Shown: positions 17,915 to 26,331, counted from the first letter of the stretch. The stretch is DNA of 64,000 bases from DATDIC01 sp963764525 (GCA_963764525.1 CAVXTC010000029.1:62001-126000), one strand, 5' to 3'. Made by a program: numbers and translations. The notes: a model not told the origin generated them from the sequence alone.

Positions 17915-18745
17915 TCATGCGTCCGCTGATGCAGGCGGAGACAGAAACGCAACTCGGTCGCCTTCCAGCACCGCGCACGTCAACCGGCCGCCCAGACCGG
18001 CACCGGTGTCGATCCCGATCCGGGCGGCGGTCACCTCGGGCGCCGCCGTCACGGTGTGGCCATGTACGACAACCGCTCCGGGCCGCTCGGCAGTGAGGAA
18101 AGGATGGCGGATGGTCAGCAGATCATCCCGCGTCTGACGCGCCAGCGGAACCCCGGGACGGATCCCGGCATGCACGAACAGATAGCTCCCGGCACGGAAC
18201 ACCAGCGGCAGCCGGCGCAGGAACGCAACGTGTGCCGGCGGCAGCAGGCCCGGCCAGGCCTCGCGTGGCGCATCGGCGGGAATGCCCCAGCTTCGCAGGC
18301 TGGCTGGCCCGCCGGCATGCAGCCAATCGGTGCCGGCGGCACGGTCGCCATCCAGCGCGTCGAGCAGCATCTGTTCGTGATCGCCCCGCAGCGTCACGCT
18401 GCGCAGGCCCGGACCCGGCGGCCCGGCGGCGAGCCGCGCCACCACCGCGGCACTGGCCTCGCCATGGTCGATCAGGTCCCCAAGATGCACAACGGTCGCG
18501 GACGCAACCGGGCGGCCCGCCAGATCGGCGCTGATCGCCGCGTGCAGGCTGGCGAGTGCCGTCAGCGCCCCATGCACATCGCCGATTGCATAGATCCGCT
18601 GCCCGGGCGGCAGGTGCCCTGGCGCAACCAGGAACGTCAGCGCGTCGGCATCCCCGGCGATTCCGCGAGGGCTGCTCCAGGTCGGAACCATGGCGGCCAC
18701 CAGTGCGGCCCGCGGCGGCCGGGACCGGCGCACAACACGCCTCAT
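17915..18745 (-). CDS. metallophosphoesterase (Ser/Thr phosphatase/ApaH-like)
   Basis: A calcineurin-like phosphoesterase of about 276 residues. The metal motifs are YAIGDVHGALTAL (D-x-H), VVHLGDLIDHGEAS (GD), TLRGDHEQMLLDAL (GNHE variant with Asp in place of Asn), and VVHGHTVT. The ATG at 18745 (MRRVVRRSRPPR) is chosen; the frame stays open further upstream but would overlap the divergent MaoC-like gene. A protein phosphatase or a dinucleoside-tetraphosphatase is possible. The Asp in the third motif is unusual. Confidence 0.82.
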   Translation of the reverse strand: MRRVVRRSRPPRAALVAAMVPTWSSPRGIAGDADALTFLVAPGHLPPGQRIYAIGDVHGALTALASLHAAISADLAGRPVASATVVHLGDLIDHGEASAAVVARLAAGPPGPGLRSVTLRGDHEQMLLDALDGDRAAGTDWLHAGGPASLRSWGIPADAPREAWPGLLPPAHVAFLRRLPLVFRAGSYLFVHAGIRPGVPLARQTRDDLLTIRHPFLTAERPGAVVVHGHTVTAAPEVTAARIGIDTGAGLGGRLTCAVLEGDRVAFLSPPASADA

Positions 18746-18818
18746 TACCCGCCGGCCTGTTCCGGCTGCCGCCGGGCTGATAGGGTTCGGATGGTCACGA
18801 AAACCGTAGCTGGAGGGA

Positions 18819-19301
18819 GTGTTGGCGAAAATCACAATGCCCATCGAGGCGTCGCACATCATGATGTTCGCGCGCGCCATCGGCGACACCAACCCGGTCT
18901 ATCACGACGCCGCGGCGGCACAGAAGACCGAAGCGGGCGGCATCATCGCGCCGCCCACCTTTCCGCAGGCGGTGGCGCAGTTCGACCCCGACTACCACCT
19001 GCGCCCGAAGGCCAACGAGCCCTGGTTCGGCTCCGGCAAGACCCCGTCCGGCGTCGAGAAGGCGGCCTCCACCGGCGGGCTGCACGCGGAACAGCACTTC
19101 GAGTACCACCGCCACCTCCGCCCAGGCGACGTGCTTGGCGTCGAAACAAAACCGGGCAAGACCTGGGAGAAGGAAAGCAAGCGCGCCGGCAAGCTGACCT
19201 TCCGCGAGCGTATCGCCGAGTACCGCGACCAGAACGGCGAATTGGTGATCACCGCGCGCAGCGTCGGCGTGACCACCGAACGTCCCGTCGATCAGGGCTG
19301 A
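18819..19301 (+). CDS. MaoC-like N-terminal (FAS1-like) dehydratase subunit
   Basis: A 160-residue hot-dog protein: MFARAIGDTNPVYHD is the substrate-entry signature, followed by GGIIAPPTFPQA. This class resembles the non-catalytic half of HadA/HadB-type (R)-hydroxyacyl dehydratases. The start is a GTG at 18819 just after GGAGGG; an ATG at 18837 is an alternative. The catalytic-type partner follows 10 bp downstream, so the two probably form a heterodimer acting on acyl-CoA or acyl-ACP. Confidence 0.82.
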   Translation: MLAKITMPIEASHIMMFARAIGDTNPVYHDAAAAQKTEAGGIIAPPTFPQAVAQFDPDYHLRPKANEPWFGSGKTPSGVEKAASTGGLHAEQHFEYHRHLRPGDVLGVETKPGKTWEKESKRAGKLTFRERIAEYRDQNGELVITARSVGVTTERPVDQG

Positions 19302-19311
19302 GGAGCGAACG

Positions 19312-19722
19312 ATGGCACTGAAGGCGAGCCAACTGAAAGTCGGCGATACGCATACCGAGCGCGTTGCCGACAACCTTACGCGCACGCAGATCGTGCAGTA
19401 CGCGGGTGCCTCGGGCGATTACAACCCGATCCACTCGGACGAAGTGTACACCACCAGGGTGGCCGGCTACCCCAGCGTCTTCGCGCACGGCATGCTGACC
19501 ATGGGACTGACCGGCAAGATGCTGACCAACTATGTCGGCGACGGCCGGCTGACCAAATTCGGCGTCCGCTTCACCAACCAGGTCTGGCCCGGCGACACGC
19601 TGGAGTCCACGGCGACGGTGACCGCTATCAAGGACGGGCTGGTCGAACTGGACGTGGTCACCACCAACCAGGACGGCAAGGAAGTCGTGCGCGGCTCCGC
19701 GGAAGCACGGATCGATCGCTGA
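19312..19722 (+). CDS. MaoC family dehydratase, catalytic subunit type
   Basis: A 136-residue hot-dog protein with the hydratase-2 motif: YAGASGDYNPIHSDEVY holds the catalytic Asp and His, then VFAHGMLTMGLTGKML. The end (GSAEARIDR) is complete. GAGGAGCGAACG precedes the ATG. It is the likely active partner of the upstream MaoC-like gene. Confidence 0.87.
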   Translation: MALKASQLKVGDTHTERVADNLTRTQIVQYAGASGDYNPIHSDEVYTTRVAGYPSVFAHGMLTMGLTGKMLTNYVGDGRLTKFGVRFTNQVWPGDTLESTATVTAIKDGLVELDVVTTNQDGKEVVRGSAEARIDR

Positions 19723-19770
19723 AGCCGCGCGGCGGCGTTTCAACGCCACCAGCCGCCGAAAGGCCGGCCG

Positions 19771-20370
19771 TCAACTGGCCGGGGACCACGGGATGATGAC
19801 AACCCCCGGCCAAATCGCCTGGGCCCGGGCCGCCTTTCTGGCATGCGAGGCGGCATTGTCCAGCGCTCGGTTCGGCCGGATCGTCCCGGTGAACAGGTCA
19901 TCGAGGCCGAAAGGCGCCGCGATATCCAGGCTGTCGTCGTCGAGCAGCCGGACCCCGACGGCGTGGACCACCGATGCATAGCGCCGCAACGCGTCATCCG
20001 CGCAGGTCAGCGCCGGATACGGGCTGCCGAAGCGATCCTGGAACCACAGATGGACCCGCGCCTGGTTGCGGATCTCGACCGGGCCGACGCAATCGCGCAG
20101 CGCCGGCGTGACGCGGCGGATCACCGCATCCTCGGCTTCCCAGGAAAGATCGGTGGCGTCGAAATAGATCAAATCGTAGTCCTGGATGCCGGTGCCGCGC
20201 GGCTGGCTGGTCAGAGCGTTCCAGACGGTCTGATACAGGCACCCGGCAATCAGCCGCCATTGCGGCAACCGCAAGCTCCGCAGCCGGATGAGCAGACGCA
20301 TCAAATCGGGATCGGCGCGGATGATCGCGTCGAGGCGGCGCCATTGCTCTTCGCGAATCGTCGCGGTCAT
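19771..20370 (-). CDS. nucleotidyltransferase-like protein (NTP_transf_6/DUF925)
   Basis: A 199-residue protein. LIAGCLYQTVWNALTSQP and GIQDYDLIYFDATDLSWEAE match the family in which a GIxDYDL segment replaces the usual nucleotidyltransferase carboxylate motif; VHLWFQDRFGSPYP is also typical. Start taken at the ATG of 20370 (MTATIREEQW); upstream codons in the frame have no family features. Substrate unknown. It ends next to a convergent MaoC gene and follows the DUF5996 gene with 13 bp between them. Confidence 0.78.
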   Translation of the reverse strand: MTATIREEQWRRLDAIIRADPDLMRLLIRLRSLRLPQWRLIAGCLYQTVWNALTSQPRGTGIQDYDLIYFDATDLSWEAEDAVIRRVTPALRDCVGPVEIRNQARVHLWFQDRFGSPYPALTCADDALRRYASVVHAVGVRLLDDDSLDIAAPFGLDDLFTGTIRPNRALDNAASHARKAARAQAIWPGVVIIPWSPAS

Positions 20371-20383
20371 CGACGGCGGGCTG

Positions 20384-21313
20384 TCAGGGCGCGGCGCGTT
20401 CCAGCGCGGCGCGGTCCCAATGCCCCAAATTCGCCGCGGCTTCGTAGGTGCTTTGCAGGAACGCAAGCAGGTCCTCGTCCGGCGATTCCGCCTGCCGGAC
20501 GTCGTCATAGGGCAGAATGAACTGCCCCAGTCCTCGGTCATAGAACGCCGCGGCGGGCCGGACCGGCGCCTCCGCAAAGCCGTCCGGCTGCGGAAACGCG
20601 TATGAATAGAAGGCCGGCTTGTCGATCCCGTCGCCGCCCGGCCAGAACCCGCAACTGCTGACCTCGTGCGAGTAGGCTTCCTGCGTTATGCGGTCGGCCC
20701 CCGGCTGCGACGGCGCGGGACGGCCGGAGAAGCGGGTGACCGCAAGATCGAAGCTGCCCCAGAAGAAATGCACCGGGCTGACCTTGCCGATGAAGCGCGC
20801 CCGGAACGCCGTGAAGACCCGGTCCGCCTGGACCAGGATGCGCCAGAACCGGTTCGCGTGGTCCGCATCATAGGCGGCGTGCTGGCGATCCGCCTCGAAC
20901 GGGATCGGATTGGGGACTTCGACCGGCGTGGTCCAGATCCGCACCGGCAGCCCGAGAGCGCGCATCCGCTCCATGACCGATGCATGGAAATCGGCGACGC
21001 TGCGTGGCTGCAAGGCCAACGACTTCGTCGCCCCATCGCTGGTCCGGATCGTCAGCCGATGGTCGATGAAATCGAAATCGATCTGGAAAGTCCGCTCGCC
21101 GTAGGGGATCGGCGAGGTGGTCAGCCCGCGGCACGTCACGTACAGCGGCACCTCCCACCAGTGGTTGATCAGCGGCGCCTGCGCGAGCCGGATCTTGCCG
21201 ACCACCTGCGTCCACATATGCAACGTGTCACAGGTATCCTGCCACTCCTGCAGCGGCAGGGCCGGCCAGGAATTTTCGCGGATCGCCTGCCGGCTGGCAT
21301 CGGTTCCGGTCAT
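20384..21313 (-). CDS. DUF5996 family protein
   Basis: A protein of about 309 residues matching DUF5996: WPALPLQEWQDTCDTLHMWT, then INHWWEVPLYVTCRGLTTSP, then SPVHFFWGSFDLAVTRFSGR. The function is unknown. An ATG at 21325 exists, but GGAGG lies between it and the ATG at 21313, placing the ribosome site correctly for the second one (MTGTDASRQ). Probably cotranscribed with the nucleotidyltransferase-like gene downstream. Confidence 0.82.
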   Translation of the reverse strand: MTGTDASRQAIRENSWPALPLQEWQDTCDTLHMWTQVVGKIRLAQAPLINHWWEVPLYVTCRGLTTSPIPYGERTFQIDFDFIDHRLTIRTSDGATKSLALQPRSVADFHASVMERMRALGLPVRIWTTPVEVPNPIPFEADRQHAAYDADHANRFWRILVQADRVFTAFRARFIGKVSPVHFFWGSFDLAVTRFSGRPAPSQPGADRITQEAYSHEVSSCGFWPGGDGIDKPAFYSYAFPQPDGFAEAPVRPAAAFYDRGLGQFILPYDDVRQAESPDEDLLAFLQSTYEAAANLGHWDRAALERAAP

Positions 21314-21353
21314 TGCTGCCTCCATCCGTCGATCGCTGCCGTTATCCGCGCCG

Positions 21354-21719
21354 TTATGCCCGGGTCAGCAGTTCCAGCAGGTGGCGGTTGGGATCGCGGA
21401 AGTAGAAGCCCCGCCCGTCGTTCCACGCGTTCAGCTCGCGGTTTTCCGTATGCCAGGGATCGCTGCCGTACGGAATGCCGGCCGCCTGCACCCGCCGCAG
21501 GATCGCATCGAACGCCGCGTCATCCACATGGAAGGCGTAATGGTGGCTCTCGAAGCTGTCGGCGTTGTCGAAATCGAGTGTCAGGTCGGGGTTGACCTGC
21601 ACCGGGGCGAAGTGGCCCTTCGCCCCGCCGTAGGCCAAGCCGAAAATATCGGCAAAGAACCGCGCCGAGGCGTCCTTGTCATGCGCCGGCACGATGGTGT
21701 GGTTCAGGGTGATGGCCAT
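21354..21719 (-). CDS. VOC superfamily (glyoxalase/bleomycin-resistance fold) protein
   Basis: A 121-residue single-domain VOC protein. TLNHTIVPAHDKDASARFFA is the first beta-alpha unit with a metal-type His, YAFHVDDAAFDAILRR the central part, and FYFRDPNRHLLELLTR the last strand with the Glu ligand. Start at 21719 (MAITLNHTIV). Substrate unknown. Confidence 0.82.
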   Translation of the reverse strand: MAITLNHTIVPAHDKDASARFFADIFGLAYGGAKGHFAPVQVNPDLTLDFDNADSFESHHYAFHVDDAAFDAILRRVQAAGIPYGSDPWHTENRELNAWNDGRGFYFRDPNRHLLELLTRA

Positions 21720-21990
21720 GGCCCGCCCTCCGGGTTCCGCTGTTGCCGAACCGAAGAATAGGACTTGGGCGCCGCGCTGGCGATGGCCGCCTTCCACCTC
21801 TCCTGCCCTGCGGGCAGAGAGCCTGCCCCCGGACCCCGAACCGGGGGTCGTCGCGCGCCGCGTGGCGGGTGTGGGCACGCCGCCCCCGTCCCGCACGACC
21901 TCCCCAAAAGCGGGGGCGGTTAAAACGCCGGCGCGATGAACTGCCGGTCGGCTCCCGGCGTTGTATGCGGCACCAGCACAGGAGCCGCTC
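21720..21990. other. intergenic stretch with GC-rich palindromic repeats
   Basis: No gene was recognised. The stretch contains CTGCCCTGCGGGCAG, CCGAACCGGGGG-type and other short palindromes, like the repeat blocks at 22746 and 33709. The catalase promoter should lie near its right end; GGAGCCGCTC just before the ATG is a weak ribosome site. Confidence 0.45.
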
Positions 21991-22728
21991 ATGTTCTTCC
22001 ACCGCAAGGAAACCATCGTCCCGGTCGAGGTGAAAAACCCGGATGCCCGCTTCGGCCAGTACCTGCTCGAGCAGTTCGGTGGCGCCACCGGCGAGTTGAC
22101 CGCGGCCCTGACCTACTGGGTTCAGTCCTTCCACATCACCGATCCCGGCATCCGTGACATGCTGCAGGACATCGCGATCGAGGAGTTCAGCCATCTGGAG
22201 GTCGTCGGCAAGCTGATCGAGCAACACACCAGCAAGGTGGACCAGACCGGGGCGTATGAGGCGCCGCTGTTCCACATCCGCGGCATGGGGCCGCATTTCG
22301 TCGATAGCCAGGGCAGCGCCTGGACGGCGTCCTATATCAACGAGGGCGGCAATGTGGTGCGCGACCTGCGGGCCGACATCGCCGCCGAGGCCGGGGCGCG
22401 GCAGACCTATGAAGCGCTGATCAAAGCAAGCACCGACGAAGGCACCACCAAGGCGCTGACCCATCTGCTGACCCGCGAGATCACCCACGCCAGCATGTTC
22501 ATGCAGGCGCTGGCCGGGATGGGGAAACTGGATGACCCGTATTTCGGCACCATCCCCCCGGATGACACGGTGGATCTGGTGTTCAACCTGTCGAAAGGCG
22601 AGGACAAGCGCGGGCCGTGGAACCAGGAGCCTCGGTTCCGCTACGTCAACGACCCGAAGCCGGGCGGTGGGCTGCCGCCGGCTCCGGTGAACCCGCACGA
22701 CGAGAAGACCCGGATGGCCGCGGAGTAG
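21991..22728 (+). CDS. manganese catalase family protein
   Basis: A 245-residue di-manganese catalase, which removes hydrogen peroxide. The ligands are in the usual four-helix pattern: ELTAALTYWVQSF, then IAIEEFSHLEVVGKLIEQHT (E-x2-H), then DIAAEAGARQTYEAL, then LLTREITHASMFMQALAGMG (E-x2-H). The C-terminus is proline-rich as in the family. Start at 21991 (MFFHRKETIV). Probably cytoplasmic. Confidence 0.92.
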   Translation: MFFHRKETIVPVEVKNPDARFGQYLLEQFGGATGELTAALTYWVQSFHITDPGIRDMLQDIAIEEFSHLEVVGKLIEQHTSKVDQTGAYEAPLFHIRGMGPHFVDSQGSAWTASYINEGGNVVRDLRADIAAEAGARQTYEALIKASTDEGTTKALTHLLTREITHASMFMQALAGMGKLDDPYFGTIPPDDTVDLVFNLSKGEDKRGPWNQEPRFRYVNDPKPGGGLPPAPVNPHDEKTRMAAE

Positions 22729-22742
22729 CGGCGGCGCTGCTG

Positions 22743-23513
22743 TCAACCTCTCCCGCCAGGCGGGAGAGGTAAAGGCGCCAGGGCAACGAGGGTTTCGGCC
22801 AGCAGGACGAGGTCCTGCGGGCGGGACAGGCGGTGGTCGCCGTCTTTGATCAGGGTGATGCGCACATCCTCGCCGGTGATGCGTTCGGCGATCCGCAGGC
22901 TGGTTTCCCAGGGCACGTCGGGATCGCGCTGGCCGTGCAGCAAGCGGACGGGGCAGGCCAAGGGGATCGGAGCATTCAGGAGCAGGTGCTGGCGGCCGTC
23001 CTCGATCAGGCCTGATGTGATGGGGTAGGGGCCGCCGTAGTCGCCGGAAACCTGGAGGACGCCGTCGCGGAGCAGGCGCTGACGTTCGGGCGGGGGCATC
23101 GCCTCCCACATCAGGGTTTCCGTGAAATCCGCGGCGGCGGCGATGCCGATCAGGCCGGCGGCGCGGGCGGGGCGGGCGACGGCGACCAGCAGGGCGATCC
23201 AGCCGCCCATCGACGAGCCGACCAGGACCAGCGGACCGCTGGTGAGCCGGTCGATGATCGCCAGGGCGTCAGCGGTCCAGATGCCGATGGTGCCGTCCTC
23301 GAACCGGCCGGCGCTGGCGCCGTGGCCGGAGTAGTCGAAGCGGAGGAAGGCTTGGCCGGCGGCGGCGCACAGGGCGGCCAGATGGGTCGCTTTGTCGCCG
23401 CCCATGTCACTGCGGAAACCCGGCAGAAAGACCACTGTGGGGGAGCGGCCGGGGCTCTGCGCCCAGGCCAGTTCCACGCCGTCGCCACGGTCCAGCCGGC
23501 CGGTCTGTTGCAT
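22743..23513 (-). CDS. alpha/beta hydrolase
   Basis: A 256-residue alpha/beta hydrolase. TVVFLPGFRSDMGGDKATHL and AFLRFDYSGHGASAG form the oxyanion region, LVLVGSSMGGWIALLVA carries the nucleophile serine (G-x-S-x-G), and LLHGQRDPDVPWETS and IKDGDHRLSRPQD hold the Asp and His. The last eight or nine codons (PLPLPPGGRG then stop) are made by a perfect palindrome, so the C-terminus overlaps an intergenic-type repeat. It converges on the catalase gene. Confidence 0.87.
   Translation of the reverse strand: MQQTGRLDRGDGVELAWAQSPGRSPTVVFLPGFRSDMGGDKATHLAALCAAAGQAFLRFDYSGHGASAGRFEDGTIGIWTADALAIIDRLTSGPLVLVGSSMGGWIALLVAVARPARAAGLIGIAAAADFTETLMWEAMPPPERQRLLRDGVLQVSGDYGGPYPITSGLIEDGRQHLLLNAPIPLACPVRLLHGQRDPDVPWETSLRIAERITGEDVRITLIKDGDHRLSRPQDLVLLAETLVALAPLPLPPGGRG
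22746..22770. terminator. 12-bp perfect palindrome between convergent genes
   Basis: ACCTCTCCCGCC and GGCGGGAGAGGT are separated by a single A. It lies 17 bp after the catalase stop and inside the last codons of the convergent hydrolase. There is no T run, so it may be a repeat used as a bidirectional terminator. Confidence 0.5.
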
Positions 23514-23540
23514 GCCGGTGCGCCCCGTCAGAAGCCGCCG

Positions 23541-23846
23541 TTAAAAGCCAAAGAATAGCCGGTCCAGGCCGTGCGCGATCTCGTCGCCGTGGTGCCTCAG
23601 GGACCCCACGGCACCGCCGAGCAGGCCAATGGGAAGCGACCCCAGCAGCGTCAGCATCAGGATATAGCGGCTTTCCTGATGATCAATGACCGGCAGGCCG
23701 TTGGGCGGCGGTGTTTCCGGGCCGAAAGGCGCCAGCGGTGCGACGATCCGGTCAGGCCCCTCGGCGGCGTCTGATTGCAGCATCACAACGAACGGATAGG
23801 CCTCGCGCATACGCCGATTGGGGTTGACGAAGATGTCATGCTGCAT
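23541..23846 (-). CDS. ccdB: CcdB family toxin
   Basis: A 101-residue CcdB-like protein. It opens QHDIFVNPNRRMREAYPFVV, the CcdB N-terminal strand pattern, has the central IVAPLAPFG and YILMLTLLGSLP segments, and ends HGLDRLFFGF, like the F-plasmid CcdB C-terminus that contacts DNA gyrase. Gyrase as target is known for F CcdB and inferred here. Start at 23846; the first 11 bp overlap the end of the antitoxin gene, a typical coupling in such modules. Confidence 0.88.
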   Translation of the reverse strand: MQHDIFVNPNRRMREAYPFVVMLQSDAAEGPDRIVAPLAPFGPETPPPNGLPVIDHQESRYILMLTLLGSLPIGLLGGAVGSLRHHGDEIAHGLDRLFFGF

Positions 23847-24096
23847 CGTCGGGCGGCCTGTCGGGGGTGGGACCCATGGTCCAACCGGCAAACGGATGGC
23901 CATGGCGGATCACGTAATCGGCGGTGAAGCGGGCGGCTTCGCGCAGTTCGGTGCCGATGCGTTGGCGTTCCTGGTCTGTGAAGGCCTGGGCGATGGCGGC
24001 TTCGGCGGTGCGGGACAGATTGATCCCGCAGGCGACGGCCCTGGCGGCGAGGTCGGCATTGACGCTGATGCTGACGGTCTTGCGGCGGGCATTCAC
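23836..24096 (-). CDS. ccdA: CcdA family antitoxin
   Basis: An 86-residue antitoxin. The N-terminal half NARRKTVSISVNADLAARAV fits the ribbon-helix-helix DNA-binding part, and the C-terminal half (RFTADYVIRHGHPFAGWTM) is the toxin-binding tail with the conserved aromatic pattern. A GTG at 24096 is chosen because the family starts just before the KTVSI strand; the frame is open further up but without family features. It is expected to repress the module from the palindrome in the promoter at 24151-24165. Confidence 0.85.
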   Translation of the reverse strand: MNARRKTVSISVNADLAARAVACGINLSRTAEAAIAQAFTDQERQRIGTELREAARFTADYVIRHGHPFAGWTMGPTPDRPPDDAA

Positions 24097-24146
24097 GTCA
24101 TAGAGCGGGATTCGCAATGGAGGGGTCCATGGGGTTTGACCCGTGG

Positions 24147-24176
24147 ATAATAGCACGGGTTGCTAATGCAGGGCAA
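24147..24176 (-). promoter_or_regulatory. ccdAB promoter with palindromic operator
   Basis: On the minus strand TTGCCC (24171-24176) and TATTAT (24147-24152) form a -35/-10 pair with 18 bp between them. TAGCA-N5-TGCTA (24151-24165) lies in the spacer and touches the -10. The position suits autorepression by the CcdA protein. It is about 50 bp before the ccdA start. Confidence 0.5.
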
Positions 24177-24987
24177 TCTCCCATAAATCGTAGCCCCGGC
24201 GAGAATGCATGGGGTTTTTTGCACGGAAGTCCCGCCCATGCACTCCTGCATGGTTCCAATTACATGGTCTTGCGTCCAATGGGATGGCGGAAGGATGCCG
24301 ACCGCGATGTACATCAGGGCGCGCGGCCGGGCGCCGATGTACATCTGGCGGCAACCGTTCCTTTACCTTCTGAGGTGCGGTCAGGCGCTTGGCATCGGCG
24401 CCAATGTCCGGCCCGCACGGTCGATGGTGCCGCGGGATTGCCGTGGAAATCCCTCCTTTGTTACGACAGGCAAGGGTTTTTGTGCGACCGTGGCTCGCCG
24501 CCCTGGGCAATGTTGCAAGGGGGCATGCGAGGCCGTATCGATGCCAACGGAATTGGAATCTCGCCGCCGCGTGGTCACCGTGGGACGGGGCAGGGAGTTA
24601 CAGGTCAGGAAGCAAGCAGGTTTTACGCAGATTGCAGAAAGATGCACGCTGATGCACGCAGATGAAACCGGATCACCGGCGCTCGACCTTGGCCGGCTGG
24701 CCAGCAGGTCGGCGGAGCGCCGTTCCATCATTGCTGCGCGATATCGTTCAGCCGGTTTCCATCTGCATAGCTAACCCCTCGGAATCACTGCAGCCTGCGA
24801 TCAGCCGCCGTTGATGTTGACCCATCAAAGGGGCGCAGCGTCGCGCAACGTTATCGTGGCCGGAAGACTGCGTCCAGGCGGCCACGCCGTGTGTTGTCCG
24901 CGTGCGAGCGCCGCGAAGCCATCCGGGCGGGCGTCGCCGGAGTGCTTCGCTGCGCTCGCAATGACCTGTGCGGCCTGGAGTTGGGTT
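24177..24987. other. gene-free stretch with several repeats
   Basis: Several frames are open on both strands but none has codon bias or recognisable protein features. GATGTACATC occurs twice (24306-24315 and 24336-24345) around a GC-rich segment. ACGCAGAT/ATGCACGC-type repeats occur at 24625-24671 with an inverted partner at 24752-24768. A stretch at about 24885-24965 is CG-rich like the intergenic repeat families elsewhere in the window. Confidence 0.5.
24625..24768. repeat. CGCAGAT-type inverted repeat unit without a gene
   Basis: The left part (24625-24671) has three spaced copies of ACGCAGAT/ACGCTGAT and ends ACGCAGATGAAACCGG. The right part (24752-24768), reverse-complemented, reads ATGCAGATGGAAACCGG. 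About 80 bp lie between. From memory, CGCAGAT repeats often flank GxxExxY genes; here no such gene remains. Confidence 0.55.
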
Positions 24988-25278
24988 CTACCGTCCGCCG
25001 CCGCCGAGCGGGATGCGCAGCACGATCCCGGGCACCGGCTCGATCGGATGGGTACCCTTGGTCATGAAATAAAACAGGTTGCCGTGCGGCGGGGTTCGGC
25101 AGAGGCCGCCCGGGCAGAGCTCCGGTCCGACCGAGCCAAGCGACAGCGTCGGCCCGGATCCGGTCCGCGGCGGCGGCGGGGCCATCGAAAGATCGAGCCT
25201 GGCGCGGGCCGCGGGCGGCGCCAGCAGGATCAACGCCAGCACGGCAAACGACAGGCCCGGGACGATGCGAGGGATCAC
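24988..25278 (-). CDS. small secreted hypothetical protein
   Basis: A protein of about 96 residues from a GTG at 25278. It has a signal peptide-like start (VPGLSFAVLALILLAPPAAR), then a proline/glycine-rich mature part with CPGGLCRTPP and the end GIVLRIPLGGGGR. No family was recognised and no strong ribosome site was seen, so the call depends on the signal peptide and the open frame. Confidence 0.45.
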   Translation of the reverse strand: MIPRIVPGLSFAVLALILLAPPAARARLDLSMAPPPPRTGSGPTLSLGSVGPELCPGGLCRTPPHGNLFYFMTKGTHPIEPVPGIVLRIPLGGGGR

Positions 25279-25419
25279 GCTGGGTGGTTCCCGACAGACA
25301 GGGCAGCGTGGCACCGTCCGGGTCCGGTCGGCAACAGCCCCGGGATTTCAGGCGGGGCGCTTGCCTGAGCCGGCCGAGGCGGTTGCAGTGGCAGTTCCGT
25401 CGCAACACCGGAGAGTGCC

Positions 25420-25683
25420 ATGCCGCCAGTCAATCCGCTGCTTGCCGCCGGGGTGGTGGCGTCCACCGCGGCGACCGATGCCGTGTATGTGCTGTTCAAC
25501 GCGGCTGTGGCGTCGCGCCATCGGATCGGCGCGGCGAGCTGGAGCAGCCTGTGGTATCTTTTGTCGGCATTTGCCGTAATCTCTTACACCACGTCGTGGG
25601 TGTATGTGATCTTCGCGGCGGCTGGATCATGGGTGGGGGCCTATGCGTCGATGACGTGGCTTCGGCGTGGTGGCGGAAGCTGA
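25420..25683 (+). CDS. small membrane protein, function unknown
   Basis: An 87-residue protein with two or three membrane helices (LLAAGVVASTAATDAVYVLF, SLWYLLSAFAVISY, WVYVIFAAAGSWVGAYASM). GGAGAGTGCC precedes the ATG. It has no charged loop of note and no recognised domain. Confidence 0.65.
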   Translation: MPPVNPLLAAGVVASTAATDAVYVLFNAAVASRHRIGAASWSSLWYLLSAFAVISYTTSWVYVIFAAAGSWVGAYASMTWLRRGGGS

Positions 25684-25963
25684 AGCGAGCAAGCCAGCCT
25701 GGATTCCTCATTGCAAGGGCGCACGCGTCAACATCGATCGCCCCGGCGTAACAGGCCGTTACGGAAGCACAGGCGAAAGCCCTTGCGACATTCGGAAGGC
25801 TGCTGCACAGAGGCGGCCCCGCGGGTTTTCACGCGCCGCCACGTTCGGCGGCTCCCAGGCTTGCCAATCTTGCATAGCGTCCGCTCCGATTTCCTGCCAA
25901 AAGCCAGCCCCAGGCCTGTTCCGGTGGGCGGAGCGCCAAGCCGGAGGTCGGAGAGAGCAATCC

Positions 25964-26274
25964 ATGACGGAGAGATTTTCACCCGCTCTTGTCGCATAAC
26001 CCGTGCCGGCTTCCTTAGCGGCGTACTTGTCGATGCCGTCACGTTCGGTGCCCGCACTGGCGATGCCATGGCGCAGCAGCCTGCCGCGACAAATCCGCCG
26101 GGAACGAGCCTGGGTATCGCCTCGGTCCCCAATCTGCGCGATATCGGGGGCTACAAAACGCGCGACGGTTCAATGGTGCGGTATGGGATAGCTTACCGAT
26201 CCAATCAGTTGAATCCCATCAGCCCGGACGACATGGTGAAGGTCGCGGCGCTCGGTCTGAAGAGCGATTTCTAA
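25964..26274 (+). pseudogene. tyrosine-phosphatase N-terminal remnant
   Basis: The piece SVPNLRDIGGYKTRDGSMV, then YRSNQLNPISPDDM, matches the start of protein tyrosine/serine phosphatases of the Y_phosphatase3 type, where the text goes on into a catalytic Cys loop. Here it stops at LKSDF followed by TAA (26272-26274), so the catalytic part is lost. The likely start at 25964 (MTERFSPALVA, after GGAGAGAG) is in a different frame from the phosphatase part, so the signal-peptide region is frameshifted too. The sulfatase gene begins 57 bp downstream. Confidence 0.7.
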
Positions 26275-26331
26275 GGAGCAAGGCTCTGCGGGCGCGTGGA
26301 ATTCGCACCCAATCCAAAAGGAGGTCCGGCG

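Noticed and set aside
21679..23109. Minus-strand frame of about 476 codons across the manganese catalase
   Set aside because: It crosses intergenic palindromes and lies antisense to the catalase; the encoded text is Arg/Pro-rich noise.
24117..24774. Overlapping open frames on both strands after ccdAB
   Set aside because: They overlap one another in three frames, contain repeat sequence and have no family features; none is called a gene.
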